Of a stretch of DNA of 7,048 nucleotides, positions 1 through 6,257 are shown piece after piece. The translations under genes were made by a program, and so were the position numbers. The notes under the pieces are model-generated. The model was not told where the DNA came from. It saw only the letters and a program-made list of their open reading frames with translations, and did not search any database. Source of the DNA: SKKY01 sp964622305 (GTDB taxonomy: Bacteria > Bacillota > Peptococcia > Peptococcales > SKKY01). The DNA is taken from positions 1 to 7,048 of the forward strand of contig CAZUPR010000055.1 in assembly GCA_964622305.1 (NCBI GenBank), in the 5' to 3' direction. Within the stretch, counting starts at the first letter, position 1. Every line of letters begins with the position of its first letter.

Positions 1-231
1 CAGGATTGGCGCTTTAAAATCAAGGGAAGCCGGTCTTGGCCTAATGCTCAGGTGACAGCAGGTGGAATAAGAACTTCCGAGCTTAAGCAAAAAACAATGG
101 AATCAAAGCTTGTCCCCGGTCTTTTCTTTGCCGGTGAAATTATTGATATAGATGGCCTCTGCGGAGGCTTCAACCTGCAGTGGGCCTGGTCATCAGGCTG
201 GATAGCAGGTCAGGCAGCAAGCTTGGAATAA
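1..231 (+). CDS. C-terminal fragment of BaiN/HI0933-type FAD-dependent oxidoreductase
   Basis: This is the last 76 codons of a gene whose beginning lies before the window. The frame is open from base 1 and stops at TAA 229-231. The fragment contains AQVTAGGIRTSEL, then TMESKLVPGLFFAGEIID, IDGLCGGFNLQ and WAWSSGWIAGQAA. These are the hallmarks of the C-terminal FAD-binding part of the HI0933/YhiN/BaiN flavoprotein family, in which the conserved GE-DxDGxCGGxNLQWA stretch closes over the flavin. Family members are cytosolic proteins of about 400 residues, so roughly four fifths is missing. Their substrates are mostly unknown; the BaiN name comes from a proposed role in bile-acid metabolism, which should not be transferred here. 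The gene is followed after 68 AT-rich bases by a second, unrelated type of Rossmann flavoprotein. Family assignment is firm, function is not. Confidence 0.92.
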   Translation, partial: QDWRFKIKGSRSWPNAQVTAGGIRTSELKQKTMESKLVPGLFFAGEIIDIDGLCGGFNLQWAWSSGWIAGQAASLE

Positions 232-287
232 AAAAATGAGGAAATAAAAAACAGAAAATTTAATTTTGATAAGATAAAACTTTTATG

Positions 288-294
288 AGGAGGG
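288..294 (+). promoter_or_regulatory. Ribosome binding site that selects the GTG start at 300
   Basis: AGGAGGG lies 5 bases upstream of GTG 300, near-ideal spacing. The ATG at 285 overlaps this site from the left and has only AT-rich sequence with no purine-rich box before it. The site therefore argues for initiation at 300. Confidence 0.75.
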
Positions 295-299
295 ATTTT

Positions 300-1967
300 G
301 TGCTCAGACTTAATGGAATAAAGCTTAATCTTGAAGAGCTTAGAGAACCAAAAAAAGAAAAGAGTCTGCTTAGAAAAAAGATTCTAAGCAAGCTAAAAAT
401 TAAAGATTCTGATCTTCTCTCCTTTAGCATTTTTAAAAAATCCCTGGATGCCAGGAAAAAAGAAAATATTTTCTTTAACTACAGTTTAGATTTAGTTCTT
501 GCCGGAGGAGAGTCCTTTGAAGGGAAACTTTTATCCAGACCCAGCAAGCTGGCTCTGGATAAAAGTCCGGATTTGGCCTACCATCAGATCCCTTCAGGGC
601 CAAATCCGCTGGCAGCCCGGCCGGCCATCATAGGCTTTGGCCCTGCTGGCCTCTTTGCCGGCCTCCTTCTTGCCAGAAGGGGCTATCAACCCCTCATCTT
701 CGAAAGAGGAGACAGGGTTGAAGCCAGGGCTGCCTCCATCCAAGCCTTTTGGCAGGAAGCTAAGCTTGACCCGGAAAGTAATGTCCAGTTTGGCGAAGGT
801 GGAGCTGGAACATTCTCCGATGGCAAGCTTACCAGCCAAATAAATGACAAGAGGTGCCGCCTGGTCCTGGAAGAATTTATTAAGGCTGGCGCCCCTGAAG
901 AAATCCTTTATGCAGCCAAGCCTCATATCGGCACCGATCTTTTAAGAGAAATTGTTAAAAATATCAGGGAAGAAATTATCAGTCTGGGAGGGCAAGTCCA
1001 CTTTCGCTCCAAGCTGACAGACCTTATAATTAAAGATGGACGGTTAAAAGCTATCATCATCAATGGTCAAGATGAGATTTCTGTTCAATCTCTGCTTTTA
1101 ACCATAGGCCATTCAGCCAGGGATACCTATGAGCTTCTTAATCAAAAAGGAATCTCTATGGAGCAGAAGCCATTTTCACTGGGCCTGCGCATAGAGCATC
1201 CACAGGCACTTATTAATTTGGCCCAGTATGGTGGCTCTTTCACTCACCCTGCCCTGGGAGCAGCTGAATATAAATTATCCTATCACTCAAAAACTACAGG
1301 CAGGCCTGCCTATAGTTTCTGTATGTGCCCTGGTGGTTATGTGGTTGCGGCAGCTTCAGAAGAGGGTGGACTGGTTACAAATGGTATGAGTCATCACGCC
1401 AGAGATGCCAACAATGCCAATTCGGCCCTCCTTGTAGGAGTAAGGCCAGAAGATTATCCTAACGATCATCCTCTGGCTGGCCTTGAATTTCAAAGGAGAT
1501 GGGAGAGGCTGGCCTTTGAAAAAGGAGGCTCAAATTACAGGGCACCAGCCCAGTATTTAGGCGACTTTTTAGCCGGAAAGCCTAGCATCCAGCATAAACT
1601 TCCGGGCCCTACACCCACCTACGAGCCTGGCGTGACTTTCACAGACCTGTCGGCTTGCCTGCCTGACTATGTCAGCCAGACTCTGAGGGAGGCTATTCAA
1701 GATTTTGGCAGAAAAATCAAGGGTTTTGATAACCCCAATGCCCTTTTAACAGGAATTGAGAGCAGAAGTTCATCGCCAGTAAGAATCAAAAGAGATGAAA
1801 ACCTCATCTCCAATATCCAGGGAATCTACCCCTTGGGCGAGGGAGCAGGTTACGCCGGAGGCATTATGTCGGCGGCTGTTGACGGCCTTAAGGGTGCAGA
1901 GAAAATTATAGAGAAGTACAAAAGTCTATCAAATGAAAAGGGGTCTTTAGATGAAAAAAGTATATGA
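300..1967 (+). CDS. FAD-dependent dehydrogenase of the COG2509 type
   Basis: Predicted soluble flavoprotein of 555 residues from the GTG at 300. A basic N-terminal domain of about 100 residues precedes a Rossmann FAD-binding motif IIGFGPAGLFAG (residues 110-121) with the ribose-binding acid in FERGD about 15 residues later. Next come NVQFGEGGAGTFSDGKLT (161-178), FCMCPGGYVVAAASEEGG (from about 340, with Cys341 and Cys343) and the C-terminal flavin-closing motif GEGAGYAGGIMSAAVDG (513-529). This order is characteristic of the widespread but uncharacterised COG2509 family; the substrate is unknown. An in-frame ATG at 285 would add five residues, but the only good ribosome binding site (AGGAGGG, 288-294) lies between that ATG and the GTG, and the protein then begins LRLNGIKL, as family members usually do near their start. 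The 3' end overlaps the next gene by 17 bases, suggesting translational coupling. Length is normal and no frameshift is seen. Confidence 0.92.
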   Translation: MLRLNGIKLNLEELREPKKEKSLLRKKILSKLKIKDSDLLSFSIFKKSLDARKKENIFFNYSLDLVLAGGESFEGKLLSRPSKLALDKSPDLAYHQIPSGPNPLAARPAIIGFGPAGLFAGLLLARRGYQPLIFERGDRVEARAASIQAFWQEAKLDPESNVQFGEGGAGTFSDGKLTSQINDKRCRLVLEEFIKAGAPEEILYAAKPHIGTDLLREIVKNIREEIISLGGQVHFRSKLTDLIIKDGRLKAIIINGQDEISVQSLLLTIGHSARDTYELLNQKGISMEQKPFSLGLRIEHPQALINLAQYGGSFTHPALGAAEYKLSYHSKTTGRPAYSFCMCPGGYVVAAASEEGGLVTNGMSHHARDANNANSALLVGVRPEDYPNDHPLAGLEFQRRWERLAFEKGGSNYRAPAQYLGDFLAGKPSIQHKLPGPTPTYEPGVTFTDLSACLPDYVSQTLREAIQDFGRKIKGFDNPNALLTGIESRSSSPVRIKRDENLISNIQGIYPLGEGAGYAGGIMSAAVDGLKGAEKIIEKYKSLSNEKGSLDEKSI

Positions 1968-2634
1968 AGGAAAAACCAAGGATGTATTCGCTCTGGAAAA
2001 TGGCAACTATCTTTTAATTTTTAAGGATGATATGACCGGAGAAAATGGAGTTTTTGACCCCGGAGCCAACCAGGTTGGTTTGACCATTGAAGGTATGGGT
2101 AAGGGAAATTTACAGGTATCAGCTCTCTTCTTCCAAATGCTTAAAGAAGAAGGAGTAGCCAGCCACTTTGTGAAGGCTGATTTTGACCAGGTTAGCATGG
2201 AGGTCAAGGCTGGCAAAGCTTTTGGTCAGGGTCTGGAAGTTATCTGTCGCTACCGGGCAGTTGGTTCTTTTCTGCGCCGTTATGGTGCCTATGTCAATGA
2301 GGGCCATAAGCTTGATGCCTATGTTGAGGCCACTATCAAAGATGACCACAGGGGAGATCCGCTTATAACCCTGGAAGGACTTGAAGCTTTGGGCATCATG
2401 GATGCAGCTCAATTTGCCCAGATTAAGGCAGAAACACAAAAAATTACTGCTATTATCAGTCAGCACTTGCAAACAAAGGGCCTGGAGCTTTATGACATAA
2501 AATTAGAATTTGGTCTTGATAATGAAGGAAAATTAATGCTTATGGACGAGCTTTCCTCGGGCAATATGAGGGTTTATCGTCAGGGACAAGTCCTTCAGCC
2601 AGAGGAACTTACAGAAATTTTGCTTGCTAAGTAA
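1951..2634 (+). CDS. purC: Phosphoribosylaminoimidazole-succinocarboxamide (SAICAR) synthase, divergent PurC type
   Basis: SAICAR synthases join CAIR and aspartate with ATP in de novo purine synthesis, in the cytoplasm. The 227-residue protein is near the family length (about 235-240). Visible family motifs are YEGKTKDVF (5-13, the ATP-binding GK loop), ICRYRAVGSFLRRYG (98-112, matching the V-R-N-x-x-A-G-S segment of E. coli PurC), KDDHRGDPLIT (130-140) and YDIKLEFGLDNEG (181-193, the D-x-K-x-E-F-G signature). The following DELSSGNMRVY (199-209) replaces the usual DE-x-S/T-P-D-x-S-R-x-W: the Pro-Asp pair is lost but an Arg is kept. The 30-50 segment also differs from classical PurC. The gene starts inside the previous one, with AAAAGGGG at 1936-1943 as binding site. 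No other purine gene is next to it. The fold is secure; the exact substrate is likely SAICAR precursors but less certain. Confidence 0.85.
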   Translation: MKKVYEGKTKDVFALENGNYLLIFKDDMTGENGVFDPGANQVGLTIEGMGKGNLQVSALFFQMLKEEGVASHFVKADFDQVSMEVKAGKAFGQGLEVICRYRAVGSFLRRYGAYVNEGHKLDAYVEATIKDDHRGDPLITLEGLEALGIMDAAQFAQIKAETQKITAIISQHLQTKGLELYDIKLEFGLDNEGKLMLMDELSSGNMRVYRQGQVLQPEELTEILLAK

Positions 2635-2651
2635 AAAAAGGAGGTTTCAAA

Positions 2652-2990
2652 ATGAAAAAAGTTTTGCTTTATGCCATGAATGGGGAAAAGATGTGCTTCC
2701 AGCATGTCCTGCTTAATGCTCTGGACATTCATGAAGAGGGTGGAGAAGTTAAAATTATCTTTGAGGGACCATCAGTAAAACTGGTTCCGGTTTTTGAAGA
2801 AGAAAAACATCCGCTTTATTTAAAGGCCAAAGAGGCTGGCTTAATCGCCGGAGTATGTTTTGCCTGCTCCAAGGTCATGGGAGTTTTAGAAGGAGTTGAA
2901 GCTTCAGGTCTGGCACTTTTAGATGACATGAAGGGTCACGCCGGCTTTAAAAACTATTTAAAAGAAGAATACGAAATAGTAAGCATCTAA
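2652..2990 (+). CDS. Small DsrE-like protein
   Basis: A 112-residue cytosolic protein with no signal peptide or membrane segment. It begins MKKVLLYAMNGEKMCFQHVL, a hydrophobic beta strand leading into a helix, followed by EVKIIFEGPSVKLV as a second strand-loop, AGVCFACSKVMGV (67-79) with a CxxC (Cys69, Cys72), and GHAGF near the end. This pattern and size match the DsrE/DsrF-like (YchN-type) alpha/beta fold, a family that includes sulfur-relay subunits and many small proteins of unknown role. Cys15 in the first loop is a further candidate redox or sulfur-carrying residue. An excellent AAGGAGGT (2638-2645) sits 6 bases before ATG. It lies 17 bases after purC and 27 before the ATPase gene, so it is cotranscribed with both. 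Fold assignment is by recollection of related sequences; a specific sulfur-transfer role is not shown. Confidence 0.8.
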   Translation: MKKVLLYAMNGEKMCFQHVLLNALDIHEEGGEVKIIFEGPSVKLVPVFEEEKHPLYLKAKEAGLIAGVCFACSKVMGVLEGVEASGLALLDDMKGHAGFKNYLKEEYEIVSI

Positions 2991-3004
2991 AAATATTCAA
3001 GAAG

Positions 3005-3010
3005 AAGGAG
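3005..3010 (+). promoter_or_regulatory. Ribosome binding site supporting the TTG start of mgtA
   Basis: AAGGAG lies 7 bases upstream of TTG 3018. No in-frame ATG exists near the start of the conserved N-terminal domain (the next Met falls in the second membrane helix), so this site fixes the TTG as the start. Confidence 0.75.
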
Positions 3011-3017
3011 CCTTTCA

Positions 3018-5681
3018 TTGACTAGAGAAAGACTTTTATTCGCATCAGAAAGTACAATTGAAGAGGTATATAAAAGCTTAGAGAGCTCGGAAGAGGGTAA
3101 AACAGAGGAAGAGGTAAAGCGGGCCCTGGAAAAATATGGCGAGAATATCCTCACCTATGACAAGGGTAATAGTTTGGCCAAGAGATTGGTCCAAGCCTTT
3201 ATAAATCCCTTTACCCTCATCCTCATAGCCCTGGCAGGTCTGTCACTTTTTACTGATGTTTTTTTGGCCCAGCCGGGTGAGAAAAATCTGACCACAGTGA
3301 TTATTATTGTCACCATGGTTGTGATTTCTGGGGTCTTGCGCTTTGTTCAGGAAACCAGGAGTGGGAATGCAGCAGAAAAACTCTTGGAAATGATTGAAAC
3401 AACAGCTAATATTCAAAGAAGTGGCCAGCCGGCCCAGGAAATTCCTTTGGATGAGATTGTGGTTGGCGATATTGTTCATTTGTCAGCTGGCGATATGATT
3501 CCGGCTGATATTCGTCTTATTGAGTCCAAGGACCTTTTTATAAGTCAGTCATCTCTAACTGGTGAAAGTGAGCCGGTGGAGAAACATGCCAATCTTTCAC
3601 AGGCTGGGGCAGCCCCACTGGAAAAGGAGAACCTGGCCTTTATGGGAACCAACGTTTTAACCGGCTATGGTAAAGGAATTGTTGTCACCACTGGAAATGA
3701 CACAAGCTTTGGCCAGATAGCCCAGGATCTTAACAAAGAGCCTGTCGAAACCATCTTTGAAAAAGGAGTTAACTCGGTTTCCTGGGTTCTCATAAGATTT
3801 ATGATTTTCATGGTTCCTATAGTTTTTGTCATTAATGGCATCACCAAGGGAGATTGGTTGGGGGCTCTTCTTTTTGCTGTTTCCATTGCTGTTGGTCTGA
3901 CCCCAGAAATGCTGCCTATGATTGTCACCACGGGCCTTGCTAAAGGCGCCATAGCTATGAGTAAAGAAAAGGTAATTATTAAGAATCTTAACTCCATTCA
4001 AAATATCGGCGCCATTGATATTCTCTGCACGGACAAAACAGGGACTCTTACTGAAGACAAGGTAAAGCTTCAGTATCATCTGGATATCGATGGTCAGCGT
4101 GATCCTTTGGTTCTGCGCCTGGGATTTTTTAATTCTTACTACCAAACGGGCCTTAAAAATCTTATTGACCTGGCTATAATTGAAAAAATGATGGAAATCA
4201 GGGATGAAAACACCCTGGAGGAAAACTTTCAAAATATAACTGAATATAAAAAACTTGATGAGGTCCCCTTTGATTTTGAGAGAAGGAGACTTTCTGTTGT
4301 TGTTGAGGACAATGAAGGTCACAGGACTATGATTACCAAAGGAGCAGTTGAGGAGATGGTTTCCATTTCCAGCCACATGGAGCAGGGAGGGCAGGTTCTG
4401 GAGCTTAATGAGGAGCGCCGGAATTACGTGATGTCCAAGGTCCAGGAGCTCAACAATGACGGAATGAGAGTTATTGCCGTAGCCAGAAAAGAAAATCCCT
4501 CACCAGTTGGCAAGTTTTCTGTCGCTGATGAGAGTGACATGATTTTGGTAGGCTATCTGGCCTTTTTTGACCCGCCCAAAGAATCGGCAGCTGCTGCCAT
4601 TAAGGCTCTTAATGATCTTGGGGTAGAGGTAAAAGTAATAACTGGTGACAATGAAGATGTAGCCAAAAATGTTTGTAAACAGGTTGGAATTGCCTTTGAT
4701 AAGGTCTACACCGGCTCAGATGTTGATGCTTTTTCAGACGAGGAACTCTCTGAGATTGCAGAAAAGACGGCCATTTTTGCCAAGATGAGCCCCAGCCAAA
4801 AGCGGAGAGTTATCAATCTTCTAAGAGAAAGAGGCCATTCTGTTGGCTACCTGGGTGATGGCATTAATGATGCTGCCGCCTTAGAAGCAGCAGACGTTGG
4901 GATTTCTGTAGATAATGCGGTAGATATTGCCAAGGAATCGGCCGATGTTATTCTTCTTGAAAAAGATTTGCTGGTAATTGAAAAGGGGATTATAGAGGGA
5001 CGTAAGACTTATGCCAATATCATTAAGTACATAAAGCTGACGGCTTCATCTAACTTTGGTAACGTTTTTTCTGTTTTGATTGCTTCGGCCTTTTTGCCAT
5101 TTTTACCAATGGCCCCGCTGCACTTAATTTTACTTAACCTAATTTATGATGTTTCTTGTATTGGACTGCCCTGGGATAACGTTGATAAAGAGTTTCTCGT
5201 AAAACCCAGAACCTGGGATGCCAGTTCGATTTCAAAATTTATGGTCTGGATAGGGCCAATTTCATCAATCTTTGACGTTACAACCTATTTTCTTATGTAT
5301 TTTGTCATTGCACCACTCTTTACAGGCGGTTTGCTTTTCCACCAGCTTACAGATCCGGCTATGATTATCACCTATATCGCCGTCTTCCAGGCTGGCTGGT
5401 TTGTTGAATCAATGTGGAGTCAGACCCTGGTCATTCATATGATCAGAACACCCAAGATTCCTTTCATTCAAAGCAGGGCTTCACACCAGGTTACTCTCTT
5501 AACCTTTGCAGGTATTGCACTTTTGACAGCAATACCCTTTACAAAAGTGGGGCTGGCTATTGGTTTAGCTCCTCTGCCAGGCATCTATTTTGTCTATCTG
5601 GCCATCACCATTTTACTTTATATGGCCCTGGCTACCCTGGTTAAAAACATTTATGTTAAAAAATACGGCGAGCTTCTTTAA
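3018..5681 (+). CDS. mgtA: Magnesium-translocating P-type ATPase (P3B, MgtA/MgtB type)
   Basis: Inner-membrane pump of 887 residues (E. coli MgtA has 898) that uses ATP to import Mg2+. Domains in order: an N-terminal cation-ATPase domain (about 10-60); membrane helices M1-M2 (about 62-115); the actuator domain with TGES at 181-184; M3-M4, where M4 carries PEMLP (296-300) after AVGLT, typical of the MgtA branch; the phosphorylation site DKTGTLT with Asp339; the nucleotide-binding Lys441 in KGA; DPPK at 518-521; TGDN at 542-545; the hinge GDGINDAAAL (613-622); and a C-terminal membrane domain with about six helices. M6 has NLIYDVSCIGLPWDNVD (from 707), close to the NLLYDVSQ segment of enteric MgtA and distinct from the Ca2+ and Na+/K+ pumps. 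All catalytic motifs are intact. Translation starts at TTG. It is the last gene before a terminator. The 27-base upstream gap leaves no room for an M-box or regulatory leader. Confidence 0.93.
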   Translation: MTRERLLFASESTIEEVYKSLESSEEGKTEEEVKRALEKYGENILTYDKGNSLAKRLVQAFINPFTLILIALAGLSLFTDVFLAQPGEKNLTTVIIIVTMVVISGVLRFVQETRSGNAAEKLLEMIETTANIQRSGQPAQEIPLDEIVVGDIVHLSAGDMIPADIRLIESKDLFISQSSLTGESEPVEKHANLSQAGAAPLEKENLAFMGTNVLTGYGKGIVVTTGNDTSFGQIAQDLNKEPVETIFEKGVNSVSWVLIRFMIFMVPIVFVINGITKGDWLGALLFAVSIAVGLTPEMLPMIVTTGLAKGAIAMSKEKVIIKNLNSIQNIGAIDILCTDKTGTLTEDKVKLQYHLDIDGQRDPLVLRLGFFNSYYQTGLKNLIDLAIIEKMMEIRDENTLEENFQNITEYKKLDEVPFDFERRRLSVVVEDNEGHRTMITKGAVEEMVSISSHMEQGGQVLELNEERRNYVMSKVQELNNDGMRVIAVARKENPSPVGKFSVADESDMILVGYLAFFDPPKESAAAAIKALNDLGVEVKVITGDNEDVAKNVCKQVGIAFDKVYTGSDVDAFSDEELSEIAEKTAIFAKMSPSQKRRVINLLRERGHSVGYLGDGINDAAALEAADVGISVDNAVDIAKESADVILLEKDLLVIEKGIIEGRKTYANIIKYIKLTASSNFGNVFSVLIASAFLPFLPMAPLHLILLNLIYDVSCIGLPWDNVDKEFLVKPRTWDASSISKFMVWIGPISSIFDVTTYFLMYFVIAPLFTGGLLFHQLTDPAMIITYIAVFQAGWFVESMWSQTLVIHMIRTPKIPFIQSRASHQVTLLTFAGIALLTAIPFTKVGLAIGLAPLPGIYFVYLAITILLYMALATLVKNIYVKKYGELL

Positions 5682-5694
5682 AAGTTTCGCTGCA

Positions 5695-5722
5695 GGCTGG
5701 CTCCTATGAGCCAGTCTTTTTT
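5695..5722 (+). terminator. Rho-independent terminator after mgtA
   Basis: GGCTGGCTC (5695-5703), loop CTAT and GAGCCAGTC (5708-5716) form a 9-pair stem with one G-T wobble, followed directly by six T (5717-5722). It starts 13 bases after the mgtA stop and ends the plus-strand unit. Its T-tract overlaps the last bases of bioY (stop at 5723-5721). Read on the minus strand the hairpin is retained, but only a short distal TTTT follows after about 11 bases, so termination of bioBY here would be weaker or rely on convergent transcription. Confidence 0.9.
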
Positions 5723-6257
5723 AAAAGAGTCCGGCTTCTATGAGTCTTTTTCTAAGCATAGGGCCTATTGTGGCTGCAAAGGATATCTTTAAAAGATCTC
5801 CCGGAATAAAAGGAATTACTCCCAAAGCCATGGCCTGGTTAAAGCTAAGATTTGCCTGGAAAGCCAGCCAGCCTGTGCCAAAGAGATAACAAAGAGCAGT
5901 CCCAAGGACCATGCCAAGGAAGGAAAGTTTCCACTTATCAAAATATTTATCGATAAAATATCCGGAAACTATGGCCATAAAAATAAAGCCAAAAAGGTAA
6001 CCGCCAGTTGGGCCTAATAGTTTACCGGGCCCTCCGCTAAAACCGGAAAAGACCGGGAGGCCAACAAAGCCAATAAAAAGATAAATCAAATAACTGCTGC
6101 TACCTTTTTTCATGCCCAGGCTATAGAGGGAAATGTATATGGCAAGGTTTGTAAAAGAAATTGGGACAGGTCCCAAAGGAATTGCCAGGGGACCAAGTAT
6201 GGCCATTACAGCTGCCATGAGGCCAATGCTTGTCATTTGATAAATATTTGATTTCAT
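5721..6257 (-). CDS. bioY: BioY, substrate-binding S component of ECF biotin transporter
   Basis: Integral membrane protein of 178 residues, normal for BioY, with about six hydrophobic helices. Recognisable features are GPVPISFTNLAIYI (29-42, the BioY segment after helix 1), GLPVFSGFSGGPG (66-78) and GPTGGYLFGF (82-91), the most characteristic BioY motifs, and PFIPGDLLK (149-157) near the end. BioY binds biotin on the outer face and normally works with the EcfT/EcfA module, which is not in this window and is probably shared and encoded elsewhere. The ATG overlaps the bioB stop as ATGA, and an AAAGGAG site lies inside the bioB end (6275-6269), 11 bases before the start. Coupling to bioB supports biotin, or a close precursor, as substrate. 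The gene stops against the mgtA terminator. Confidence 0.95.
   Translation of the reverse strand: MKSNIYQMTSIGLMAAVMAILGPLAIPLGPVPISFTNLAIYISLYSLGMKKGSSSYLIYLFIGFVGLPVFSGFSGGPGKLLGPTGGYLFGFIFMAIVSGYFIDKYFDKWKLSFLGMVLGTALCYLFGTGWLAFQANLSFNQAMALGVIPFIPGDLLKISFAATIGPMLRKRLIEAGLF

Noticed and set aside
232..287. Possible promoter in the AT-rich gap before the FAD protein (TTGATA at 266-271)
   Set aside because: No matching -10 box lies at suitable spacing, and the run of co-directional genes suggests read-through; AT-richness alone is not enough.
594..926. Minus-strand 110-codon frame, and an overlapping plus-strand 68-codon frame at 637-843, within the FAD protein gene
   Set aside because: Both overlap the conserved FAD-binding region, show no homologous motif and are explained by the codon use of the main gene.
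2119..2472. Minus-strand 117-codon frame opposite purC
   Set aside because: It is antisense to conserved purC motifs and resembles no known family; a shadow frame.
2991..3017. Magnesium-responsive leader (M-box or mgtL-like) before mgtA
   Set aside because: The gap is 27 bases, too short for either; it holds only the ribosome binding site.
3657..4376. Open frame of 239 codons on the minus strand inside mgtA
   Set aside because: It lies fully antisense to the conserved actuator-to-nucleotide-binding part of the ATPase, has a composition unlike a real protein and no recognisable motif; a shadow frame.
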